Source of the DNA: Devosia elaeis
Lineage (GTDB): Bacteria; Pseudomonadota; Alphaproteobacteria; Rhizobiales; Devosiaceae
Direction: 5' to 3'
Assembly: GCF_001650025.1 (NCBI RefSeq)
Contig: NZ_LVVY01000122.1
Coordinates: 1 to 33,985, forward strand
DNA length: 33,985 nt
Shown here: positions 7,857 to 15,667 of the stretch, one piece after another
Layout: the number at the start of each line of letters is the position of its first letter
Numbering within the stretch: position 1 is the stretch's first letter
Position numbers and translations under genes: made by a program
The notes under the pieces: model-generated
What the model saw: the letters and a program-made list of their open reading frames with translations, nothing else
Database searches by the model: none
Told to the model about the DNA's origin: nothing

Positions 7857-9131
7857 ATGCGCGTGATGGTCATCGGTTCGGGCGGGCGGGAACATGCGCT
7901 GGCCTGGAAAATCGCGCAGTCGCCGCTGGTGACGGCGCTTTTCGTTGCCCCCGGCAATGGCGGCACCGAGGGCCTCGCCACCAATGTCTCGGTCGATATC
8001 ACCGATCATGCGGCGGTGATCGCCGCGGCCCGGGCGCAGGACATCGACTTCGTGGTCGTCGGCCCGGATGCGCAGGTCGTGGCCGGCCTCGGTGACGACC
8101 TCCGCGCCGCCGGCTTCACCTGCTTCTGCCCCAGCAAGCAGGCCGGACAATTGGAAGGCTCCAAGAGTTTCACCAAGGCGCTGTGCGACGAATTCGATAT
8201 TCCCACCGCCGCCTATGGCCGGTTCGAGGACGAGGCCTCGGCCCTCGCCTATCTCTATACCCAGGGCGCGCCCATCGTCATCAAGGCCGACGGCCTGGCG
8301 GCCGGCAAGGGCGTCACCGTGGCGATGAGCGTGGAGGAGGCCGAGGAGGCGATCATCGATTGCTTTTCGGGCCTGTTCGGCGCGTCGGGCGCGGCCGTGG
8401 TCATCGAGGAATTCATGGAGGGCGAGGAGGTCAGCCTGTTCGTCCTGAGCGACGGCAAGGCCATTCTGCCCCTGACCACCGCACAGGACCACAAGCGCGC
8501 CTTCGACGGCGACCAGGGCCCCAATACGGGCGGCATGGGCGCCTATTCTCCCGCGCCGGTCATGACCACCGACCTTTATGAAACGGCCATGGCGCGCATC
8601 ATCGAGCCCACGGTGCGCGGCATGGCCCAACGCGGCACGCCCTATGCCGGGGTGCTCTATGCCGGGCTGATGCTGACCGAGGACGGCCCCAAGCTGGTGG
8701 AATACAATGCCCGCTTCGGCGACCCCGAAGCGCAGGTGATGATGATGCGCATGGACAGCGATGTCGTGCCCCTGCTCCATGCCGTGGCGACCGGCACCCT
8801 GGCCGGCCAGCAGGTCCAGTGGAAGGACGCCTATGCGCTCACCGTCATCATGGCCACCAAGGGCTATCCCGGCGCCTATGGCAAGGGCAGCGAAATCCGG
8901 GGGGCGGACGGGCTGGACAGAGAAGACCTCACCGTCTTCCACGCCGGAACGAAGCGCGATGGCGAACGTTTGATTGCCAATGGCGGCCGCGTACTCAACA
9001 TCACGGCGCTCGGGCCATCGGTGAAAGAGGCGCAGGCACGTGCTTACAGAGGCGTTGACGCGATTGATTGGCCGGAAGGCTTTTGCCGGCGAGACATCGG
9101 ATGGCGCGAAATTTCCCGAGAGCAAAGCTGA
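7857..9131 (+). CDS. purD: Phosphoribosylamine-glycine ligase
   Basis: PurD is the ATP-grasp enzyme making GAR from phosphoribosylamine and glycine in purine synthesis. The 424-residue product starts MRVMVIGSGGREHAL. It has the IKADGLAAGKGVTVA ATP-grasp loop, TGGMGAYSPAPV, and the YNARFGDPEAQ metal motif. The start is fixed by a perfect AGGAGG at 7846-7851, 5 nt before ATG. The usual GPE motif near residue 60 reads GPD here, a conservative change. The end (RRDIGWREISREQS) is typical. A frame open from 9040 overlaps its 3' end and leads into the next gene. Confidence 0.96.
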   Translation: MRVMVIGSGGREHALAWKIAQSPLVTALFVAPGNGGTEGLATNVSVDITDHAAVIAAARAQDIDFVVVGPDAQVVAGLGDDLRAAGFTCFCPSKQAGQLEGSKSFTKALCDEFDIPTAAYGRFEDEASALAYLYTQGAPIVIKADGLAAGKGVTVAMSVEEAEEAIIDCFSGLFGASGAAVVIEEFMEGEEVSLFVLSDGKAILPLTTAQDHKRAFDGDQGPNTGGMGAYSPAPVMTTDLYETAMARIIEPTVRGMAQRGTPYAGVLYAGLMLTEDGPKLVEYNARFGDPEAQVMMMRMDSDVVPLLHAVATGTLAGQQVQWKDAYALTVIMATKGYPGAYGKGSEIRGADGLDREDLTVFHAGTKRDGERLIANGGRVLNITALGPSVKEAQARAYRGVDAIDWPEGFCRRDIGWREISREQS

Positions 9132-9276
9132 ACCTTTCCTCAATCTTGCTGGTCTAGGCTCCTCCCTCAGAACCGTCTTCGACGCGGCGCCGCCGCAACG
9201 TCCGCTGACGCCATTGCAACGGCGCGGCATGGCGCTGGCGGAAAAGCTGCGCATGAGGGGTGCGGAGCGTGGACAG

Positions 9277-10149
9277 ATGAGCGCGATCGATGGGCCGCGG
9301 ATCGGCGTGGCATTGGGCGGCGGCTCGGCGCGCGGGCTGACGCATATTCCCTATATCGAGGCCATGGACGAGCTGGGCCTCAAGCCCTCGGTCATTTCCG
9401 GCACCTCGATCGGGGCGCTGATCGGCGCCGGCTGGGCCGCGGGCATGAGTGGCAAGGAATTGCGCGAGCACAGTTTCGAGGTGCTGGGCACATTGCGGAT
9501 CATCGCCGGCAAGCTCTGGGCCACCCAGGTGCGCGGCCTGGGCGGGTTGCTGCGCAACGGCATTTCCATGCAGCTCGACGCCGCCAGCATCGTGGATGCC
9601 TTCACCCCGCCCTCCTTCCCCCAGGAATTCGGGGACCTCAAGATTCCGCTGCATGTCGTGGCGACGGATTTTCAATCCTGGCATCAGGTGGTGTTCAATT
9701 CCGGGCTGCTGCGACCGGCCATTGCCGGGTCCATTGCCATTCCCAGCCTGTTCAAGCCCGTGGTCTACAACAATCACGTCCTGGTCGATGGCGGTGTGGT
9801 CAATCCGCTGCCGCTGGACCAGGCCGATATCGACACCGATTTCCTCATCGGCATCGATGTGGTCGGCGACCCGTCCATCGCCCTGGCCCGGACCGACCAC
9901 AAGGCGCTCGATCTCTGGTTCGGCTCCGCCCAGATCATGATGCATGCGCTGACCGCCCATATGATGGCCGCCTATCCGCCCGATATCTATATCCGGCCGC
10001 ATGTGGCCAATTTCGGCGCCATGGAATTCTGGCGGGTTCGCGAGATCGTCACCCATGCCGAGGCGGAAAAGGACCGCTTCAAGCGCATGCTGAGCCACAA
10101 GATCGAGGCCTATATGCAAAATCGGGTGGAGCCGGTGAAAAGCGTCTAG
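9277..10149 (+). CDS. Patatin-like phospholipase family protein (RssA-like)
   Basis: This is a serine lipid acyl hydrolase of the patatin fold. Visible are the oxyanion loop GGGSARGL near residue 14, the nucleophile elbow GTSIGAL (GXSXG) near residue 40, and the DGGVVNPLP catalytic-Asp motif near residue 168. The start is uncertain: I use ATG 9277 (GGAG about 9 nt upstream), which gives 290 residues. In-frame ATGs at 9253 and 9229 are alternatives, and the frame is open back to 9040 inside purD. The upstream residues look unlike the family, so a long purD overlap is doubtful. The substrate is unknown; no signal peptide is visible, so cytoplasmic action is likely. Confidence 0.85.
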   Translation: MSAIDGPRIGVALGGGSARGLTHIPYIEAMDELGLKPSVISGTSIGALIGAGWAAGMSGKELREHSFEVLGTLRIIAGKLWATQVRGLGGLLRNGISMQLDAASIVDAFTPPSFPQEFGDLKIPLHVVATDFQSWHQVVFNSGLLRPAIAGSIAIPSLFKPVVYNNHVLVDGGVVNPLPLDQADIDTDFLIGIDVVGDPSIALARTDHKALDLWFGSAQIMMHALTAHMMAAYPPDIYIRPHVANFGAMEFWRVREIVTHAEAEKDRFKRMLSHKIEAYMQNRVEPVKSV

Positions 10150-10206
10150 CCTCGACCGGCGCCGCACCGACGGGTATCAAAGGCCATCGAACCCAGGGTC
10201 CGCGCC

Positions 10207-10551
10207 ATGACCAGTCAAGCCGTCGCCGCACTTCTCGACAGGATCGGGATTCAGAACCCGACCTTCCATGCCATGGCCGAAAGCCTGCGTGTTCTGGTGC
10301 GTGAGAATGCGCCGGAGGCCGAGGAGCAGGTCAAATATGGCGGCATCTTCTATAGTCGCGCCAAGCCCGTCTGCGGCATCTATGCCTATAGGGGCCATGT
10401 GTCCCTGGAGTTTTCCCGTGGGGCCGAATTCGACGATGGCGAACTATTGGGCGATGGCGAATATCGCCGGCATCTCAAGTTCATCCACCCCGAGGACATC
10501 GATGCCGCACGGGTCGGCCGCTATATCGCCGAGGCCTATAGCCGCGCCTAG
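10207..10551 (+). CDS. DUF1801 (YdhG-like) domain protein
   Basis: This is a small 114-residue protein with the DUF1801 core: EEQVKYGGIFYSRAKPVCGIYAYRGHVSLEFSRGAEF and a late GRYIAEAY helix. The fold is related to a group of small cytoplasmic proteins of unknown function. Spacing of 57 bp after the patatin gene and 47 bp before recQ suggests one plus-strand transcription unit. The residue pattern matches the family well, but no catalytic residues are known. Confidence 0.82.
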   Translation: MTSQAVAALLDRIGIQNPTFHAMAESLRVLVRENAPEAEEQVKYGGIFYSRAKPVCGIYAYRGHVSLEFSRGAEFDDGELLGDGEYRRHLKFIHPEDIDAARVGRYIAEAYSRA

Positions 10552-10598
10552 CATGGATACAGGTTGCCAGCTCTGGCGCCCCATGATTCAAGAGGCGT

Positions 10599-12446
10599 GT
10601 GGAAGCCCTTGAGTCTCACGATCTGTTTTCGCCCCACCGCCACCAGCGGCCCGAGCCGCTGGCCGTTCTGCGCGACATTTTTGGCCACCGGCAGTTTCGC
10701 GGACAACAGGCCGACGTGGTGGACCATGTGGTGGGCGGGGGCGATGCGGTGGTGCTGTTTCCCACCGGCGCCGGCAAGTCCATGTGCTACCAGATTCCCG
10801 CCATCTGCCGGGCGGGCGTCGGCATCGTGGTCTCGCCGCTCATTGCCCTGATGCGCGATCAGGTCGAGGCGCTCAAGCAGGCCGGCGTGGCCGCTGCGGC
10901 GCTGAATTCGTCGCTGTCGCCCGAAGAATCGGCCGAGGTGCGCCGGCAATTGCGGCGGGGCGAGTTGGACCTGCTCTATGTCGCGCCCGAACGGGTGGCC
11001 ACGCCGGGTTTCGCCAATATGCTGGGCGGCTGCGACATCGCGCTGTTCGCCATCGACGAAGCGCATTGCGTGAGCCAATGGGGCCACGATTTCCGCCCGG
11101 AATATCGCGAACTCATTCATCTGGTTGAGCTTTTTCCCGGCGTGCCCCGCATTGCGCTGACCGCGACCGCCGATCCGACGACGCGCGAGGACATTATCGA
11201 GCGGCTGGGGCTGGAACAGGCCGAGGTCTTCACCACCTCGTTCGATCGGCCCAATATTTCCTATTCCATCGTCGAGCGCGACAAGCCGCGCGAGCAATTG
11301 CTGGATTTTCTCGGCAGCCACAAGGGCGAGAGCGGTATCGTCTACTGCCTCAGCCGCGCCAAGGTCGAAGACGTCTCCGACTGGCTAAACGGCAAGGGAA
11401 TCAAGGCCTTGCCCTATCACGCCGGAATGAGCGCGCAGCTGCGCAGCGCCAATCAGGACGCCTTTCTCAAGGAAGAGGGATTGTGCCTGGTCGCCACCGT
11501 GGCTTTCGGCATGGGGATCGACAAGCCCGATGTGCGCTATGTGGCGCATATGGATTTGCCTGCATCCATCGAGGCTTATTACCAGGAAACCGGGCGTGCC
11601 GGGCGTGACGGGCAGCCGGCCGATGCCTGGATGAGCTATGGCATGGCCGATGTGGTGCAGCGCCGCCGCATGATCGACGAGGGCAATGCGCCCGACGAGG
11701 TCAAGCGGCTGGAACACAGCAAACTCAATGCCTTACTGGGTGTCTGCGAGACCGCTTCCTGCCGGCGCCAGGCCATTCTCAGCCATTTCGGCGAGACCTA
11801 TCCCAAGCCCTGCGGCAATTGCGATACCTGCCGGTCGCCGGTGGAGACCTGGGACGGCACAGAGGCGGCGATCAAGGCTTTGGCGGCGATCTACCGGACC
11901 GGGCAACGGTTCGGCGCGGCGCATGTGATCGATGTGCTGGTGGGCAAGGAAACCGAGAAGGTTCAACGGTTTGGCCACCAGAACCAGAAGGTGTTCGGCC
12001 AAGGCAAGGAGCTCGATGCCAAGGCCTGGCAATCGGTCTTGCGGCAATTGACGGCCATGGGCCTGATCGTCGTCGATCATGCCAATCACGGTGCTCTCGC
12101 GTTAGCCGCGAGTGCGCATCCCGTGTTCAAACGTGAGCAGACTGTTACCCTCAGGAAGGACAGACCGAAAAAATCGCTAGAGATCAGACGCAATCTGGCG
12201 AAAGCGGTCGATGTCCCCGAGCATGCGCGGCCACTTTTCGATGCCTTGCGCGAGGAACGGCTCCGGATGGCCAAGTCCCAGGGCGTGCCCCCATACGTGA
12301 TTTTCCACGATTCAACGCTGAGGGCGATGGCCTTGGCCCAGCCGACCCACCCGCACGATATGCTGAACCTGCCGGGCGTCGGCCAGGGGAAACTGGATCG
12401 ATATGGGGATGCGTTTCTGGCGGTGGTCGCCAATTTCAAAGGGTGA
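10599..12446 (+). CDS. recQ: ATP-dependent DNA helicase RecQ
   Basis: RecQ is a 3'-5' SF2 helicase for recombination and fork repair. The 615-residue product has all family parts in order. Walker A is FPTGAGKSM (about 54-62) and the DEAH box is [19 protein letters not shown]. Motif V/VI is [22 protein letters not shown]...[12 protein letters not shown]. The RQC zinc site is CETASCRRQ...CGNCDTC, and the HRDC domain is at the C-terminus (from about residue 535). The start codon is GTG, with AGAGG only 3 nt upstream; no in-frame ATG exists nearby. The stop is followed 19 bp later by a large palindrome. Confidence 0.97.
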   Translation: MEALESHDLFSPHRHQRPEPLAVLRDIFGHRQFRGQQADVVDHVVGGGDAVVLFPTGAGKSMCYQIPAICRAGVGIVVSPLIALMRDQVEALKQAGVAAAALNSSLSPEESAEVRRQLRRGELDLLYVAPERVATPGFANMLGGCDIALFAIDEAHCVSQWGHDFRPEYRELIHLVELFPGVPRIALTATADPTTREDIIERLGLEQAEVFTTSFDRPNISYSIVERDKPREQLLDFLGSHKGESGIVYCLSRAKVEDVSDWLNGKGIKALPYHAGMSAQLRSANQDAFLKEEGLCLVATVAFGMGIDKPDVRYVAHMDLPASIEAYYQETGRAGRDGQPADAWMSYGMADVVQRRRMIDEGNAPDEVKRLEHSKLNALLGVCETASCRRQAILSHFGETYPKPCGNCDTCRSPVETWDGTEAAIKALAAIYRTGQRFGAAHVIDVLVGKETEKVQRFGHQNQKVFGQGKELDAKAWQSVLRQLTAMGLIVVDHANHGALALAASAHPVFKREQTVTLRKDRPKKSLEIRRNLAKAVDVPEHARPLFDALREERLRMAKSQGVPPYVIFHDSTLRAMALAQPTHPHDMLNLPGVGQGKLDRYGDAFLAVVANFKG

Positions 12447-12465
12447 GATGATGGCACGACAGTCG

Positions 12466-12593
12466 AAGGCCCCCTCACCCGGCCTTCGGCCGACCTCTCC
12501 CCCCAGGGAGAGGTGCCGCTGCGCGGCGCCGCTCTTCACCTCTCCCTTTGGGGGAGAGGTCGGATTGCGCAGCAATCCGGGTGAGGGGGCCTT
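12466..12593. repeat. 128-bp palindrome: inverted doublet of family A repeats
   Basis: The outer arms are perfect 17-bp inverted repeats (12466-12482 and 12577-12593). Inside are two inverted copies of an element of the form CCCTCACCCGG-stem-CCGACCTCTCCC...GGGAGAGGTG, at 12471-12515 and 12537-12588. The variable internal stem is GGCC-TTC-GGCC in one copy and GGATTGC-TGC-GCAATCC in the other: different bases, same hairpin. A 21-nt spacer separates the copies. The element ends 3 bp before the ATG of the next gene. Confidence 0.92.
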
Positions 12594-12596
12594 GCG

Positions 12597-13574
12597 ATGA
12601 TCGAGGCAGTCGAGAAACGCCCCCGCCTTCCCGTCATCGATATCGCCCGGGGCGTCGCTATCGTGGCGATGGTGATCTATCACCTCTGCTGGGACCTGTC
12701 CTTTTACGGCTTCATCCCCGTGGACGTCGGCTACGATCCCGGCTGGGTGTTCTTTGCGCGTTCGATCCTGTTCGCGTTCATGTTCCTGGTGGGCATCGGG
12801 CTGGTTCTGGGGCATGGGGACGGGATGCGCTGGAGACGCTTCTGGCGGCGCTGGCTGTTCCTGGTGGCGGGGGCGCTGCTGATCAGCCTGGGCACATGGC
12901 TGACCTTCCCCGAGAGCTTTGTCTATTTCGGGGTGCTGCATGCCATCGCGCTGTTCAGCCTGCTTGCCCTGCCTTTCCTGTTCACGCCGATCTGGCTGAC
13001 GGCGTTGGTGGGCGCGGTGGTCATCGCCCTGCACTTCCTCTATCGCGATCCGCTGTTCAATGCGGTGCCGCTGTCCTGGATCGGTTTCTGGGAAGTGCCG
13101 CCGCTGACCAATGATCTGGTGCCGGTCTTTCCCTGGCTCGGCGTGGTGCTGGGCGGGATCGTCGTGGCGCGGCTGGTGCGGGGATCGCGGGTCGAGACGC
13201 GCCTGGGCGAAATCCGGCCGGGCAATCGGCTGGCCAGGACCCTGGGCTGGATGGGGCGGTGGAGCCTCGTCATCTATGTCGTGCACCAGCCATTGCTGCT
13301 GGCGGTGATCGCGCCGCTGTCCATGGCGACGGGCGCGCAGGATGCCGGGCGGGAGATCGAGTTTCTCAATTCCTGCCAGGTGACCTGCGAAGCCACCGGC
13401 ACGAGTGCGGCGCTCTGCGCCACCTATTGCCAATGCGGGCTCGACGGGGTGATCCGCGACGAGCTCTGGGGGCCGATCTATTCGGGCGTGGTGTCGCCGG
13501 AAGAACAGGCGCAGCTCGATGCCAATAATCGGCAATGCTCGGCGCTGATCTATCCGGAGCTGGGGGCGGAGTAG
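12597..13574 (+). CDS. DUF1624 / heparan-alpha-glucosaminide N-acetyltransferase-like membrane protein
   Basis: This is a 325-residue polytopic membrane protein. The N-terminus (RLPVIDIARGVAIVAMVIYHLCWDLSFYG) matches the DUF1624/HGSNAT catalytic family, membrane acyltransferases that move acetyl groups to sugars; the substrate here is unknown. About seven hydrophobic segments are seen, with WSLVIYVVHQPLLL as the last. An unusual soluble tail follows from about residue 258 with six Cys (260, 264, 274, 278, 280, 314) in a C-x3-C-x9-C-x3-C-x-C pattern. The start at 12597 has no independent ribosome site: the only one is GAGGGGG at 12583-12589, inside the palindrome. Confidence 0.82.
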   Translation: MIEAVEKRPRLPVIDIARGVAIVAMVIYHLCWDLSFYGFIPVDVGYDPGWVFFARSILFAFMFLVGIGLVLGHGDGMRWRRFWRRWLFLVAGALLISLGTWLTFPESFVYFGVLHAIALFSLLALPFLFTPIWLTALVGAVVIALHFLYRDPLFNAVPLSWIGFWEVPPLTNDLVPVFPWLGVVLGGIVVARLVRGSRVETRLGEIRPGNRLARTLGWMGRWSLVIYVVHQPLLLAVIAPLSMATGAQDAGREIEFLNSCQVTCEATGTSAALCATYCQCGLDGVIRDELWGPIYSGVVSPEEQAQLDANNRQCSALIYPELGAE

Positions 13575-13590
13575 CGCGGCTCCGCTCTCC

Positions 13591-13734
13591 CTTCTCCCCT
13601 GAGGGGAGAAGGTGGCCCAAAGGGCCGGATGAGGGGTTCAGCGGCGCGGCATAGGCGGGACTTTCACCCCTCACCCCAGCTTTGTAAGTCGCTGCGCTCC
13701 TGGCGCCGCTACCCTCTCCCCTAAGGGGCGAGGG
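13591..13734. repeat. Family A repeats between convergent genes
   Basis: A 46-bp element at 13591-13636 has two hairpins: CTTCTCCCCT/AGGGGAGAAG and GGCCC-AAA-GGGCC, ending CGGATGAGGGG. A second, inverted relative lies at 13668-13734 (CCCCTCACCCC...CCCTCTCCCC). They sit between the convergent ends of the DUF1624 gene and the ABC exporter gene and may serve as bidirectional transcription barriers, though no T run is present. A matching copy lies at 33776-33821. Confidence 0.85.
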
Positions 13735-13768
13735 GGCGCAGAAGCCGTCCCCTCGCTCAAGGCAAACT

Positions 13769-15667
13769 CTACGTACTCGCCGCCTTGGCGTTGGCCTGGG
13801 CGACCAGGTCGTCGGGGATGTCGTCGAAGCTGGCATAGTTCATGTTGTAGAGCTTGGAATAGAGCCCGCCCAGTTCCATGAGCTGGTCGTGATTGCCTTC
13901 CTCGATCTTCTCGCCGTTCTGCAGCACGATGATGCGGTCGGCGCCGCGGATGGTGGCGAGGCGGTGGGCGATGACCATGCCGGTGCGGCCTTCCAGCAGC
14001 ACTTCGAGCGCCTTCTGGATCTGCCGCTCGGTATAGGAATCGATATTGGCGGTGGCCTCGTCGAGGACGAGGATTTTCGCATCGGCCACCAGGGCCCGGG
14101 CGAAGCTCAGCAATTGGCGCTGGCCCAGCGACAGGTTGGAGCCGCGCTGCTCGAGCATGGTGTCGTAGCCATTGGCGAAGCGCGAGATGAATTCATGCGC
14201 GCCCACGGCCTTGGCGGCGGCGATGACATCGTCGCGGCTGGCCGAGGCCTTGTTGTAGCGGATGTTCTCGAAGATCGTGCCGGTGAACAGGAAGGGCTCC
14301 TGGAGCACCATGGCCACCTGCTCGCCCAGGCTTTCCTGGGTGACGTTGCGCACATCATGGCCGCCGACCAGCACGGCCCCGCCCTGCACTTCATAGAAGC
14401 GGTGGACCAGGGCCATGGCGCTGGTCTTGCCCGATCCGGTGGGACCGACCAGGGCGACGGTTTCGCCGGGATTGACGCGGAAGGAGACGTTTTTCAGCAC
14501 CGGGCGCTTGGGATCGTAGCCGAAGACCACGTCGTGAAAGGCCACCGAGCCGTCCATGTCGCCGGTCAGCACCACCGCATCGGGCTTGTCCTGGATCACC
14601 ACGGGCAGATCGAGCACTTCGGTGATGCGGCGGCCCGAGGTCATGGCGCGCTGCATGATCGAATATTGCATGGTGAGCGAGCGGATCGGGTCGAAGAAGC
14701 GCTGGATATAGAAGATGAAGGCCACGATGACGCCGACCTGCATGGAGCCATTGAGCACCATGGCGCCGCCCACGATGACCACGGTGGCCATGGAGAGGCC
14801 GGTGAGGCTGTCGACGATGGGCACCATGACCTGGGCATATTTGGAGCCGGTGAGCTGGGTGCGCAGATTGTGATAGGCCTTGTCGTCATAGAGGTCGAAA
14901 TTGACCTTCTGGCGATCCAGGTTCTGCACGGTGCGCACGCCATTGATGCCCTCGGCCATGGCGCCATTGGTAAGGGAATTGGTTTCATGCGCGGCCCAGA
15001 AGGCGCGCTTGGCCGGGGGCAGCCAGAAGATGCGGACGATGAAGAGGATGGGCATGGTCGCCATCGTCAGCAGGCCGAGGAACGGATCGAGGCTGAGCAG
15101 GACGACGACGATGCCGAAGAGCAACACCAGGTCGCCGACCGAGATCACCGAGGTTTCGAGGAATTCCTGCATGGAATTGACGTCGCCCTGGAGGCGGCTC
15201 ATCAGCCGGCCCACCTCGGTCTTGTCCATATAGGACAGCGAGACGCGCTGAAGCTGGGCGAACATGGCGCGGCGCATGTCGAAGAGCACATTTTCGGCCA
15301 CCTGCCCCACCTGCGTTTCCTGCACCCAGGAGGCGGCGAAATTGACCAGGATGGCGATGGCGAAGGCGATTATGGCCCAGGTGAGGTTTTCGAGATTGCC
15401 GCCCGCCACCATGCCGGTATCGATGGCATTGCCGATAATGAGCGGGATGGCGAGCTGGGTGCCGGTGAAAACCAGCACGGCCAGGACCGAGAGATAAATC
15501 TTGAGCCGATAGGGATGCACATAGGCCCAGATGCGCCGCACGGTCTGCGGATCATAGGCCTTGCCGAAGACCTCTTCCTCGATCTTGTGGCTGCCCACCG
15601 AGGCGCGGGGCGGCCGCTGGCCCGGAAAGGCCGCGACTTCGCGTTCGTCGTCGTCCACCACGCTCAT
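13769..15667 (-). CDS. ABC exporter half-transporter, subunit with canonical Walker B (heterodimer partner A)
   Basis: This is a fused membrane-ATPase half transporter of 632 residues. Residues about 45-345 hold six membrane helices (ABC type IV exporter fold). The nucleotide-binding domain has Walker A GPTGSGKT at 408-415, Q-loop LQEPFLF, signature LSLGQ at 512-516 (degenerate, normally LSGGQ), Walker B LVLDE with catalytic Glu537, and H-loop IAHRL. The partner gene upstream has the opposite defects, so the two form an asymmetric heterodimeric exporter. The genes overlap by ATGA (15664-15667). The substrate (lipid, drug or peptide) cannot be told from sequence. Confidence 0.93.
   Translation of the reverse strand: MSVVDDDEREVAAFPGQRPPRASVGSHKIEEEVFGKAYDPQTVRRIWAYVHPYRLKIYLSVLAVLVFTGTQLAIPLIIGNAIDTGMVAGGNLENLTWAIIAFAIAILVNFAASWVQETQVGQVAENVLFDMRRAMFAQLQRVSLSYMDKTEVGRLMSRLQGDVNSMQEFLETSVISVGDLVLLFGIVVVLLSLDPFLGLLTMATMPILFIVRIFWLPPAKRAFWAAHETNSLTNGAMAEGINGVRTVQNLDRQKVNFDLYDDKAYHNLRTQLTGSKYAQVMVPIVDSLTGLSMATVVIVGGAMVLNGSMQVGVIVAFIFYIQRFFDPIRSLTMQYSIMQRAMTSGRRITEVLDLPVVIQDKPDAVVLTGDMDGSVAFHDVVFGYDPKRPVLKNVSFRVNPGETVALVGPTGSGKTSAMALVHRFYEVQGGAVLVGGHDVRNVTQESLGEQVAMVLQEPFLFTGTIFENIRYNKASASRDDVIAAAKAVGAHEFISRFANGYDTMLEQRGSNLSLGQRQLLSFARALVADAKILVLDEATANIDSYTERQIQKALEVLLEGRTGMVIAHRLATIRGADRIIVLQNGEKIEEGNHDQLMELGGLYSKLYNMNYASFDDIPDDLVAQANAKAAST

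Noticed and set aside
7773..9254. A 493-codon minus-strand frame
   Set aside because: It is antisense to purD, with shadow-frame composition.
12466..12593. CRISPR or tRNA-like structure
   Set aside because: There is no regular spacer-repeat pattern. The palindromes match dispersed repeat families; no tRNA arms or T-loop motifs were found anywhere in the window.
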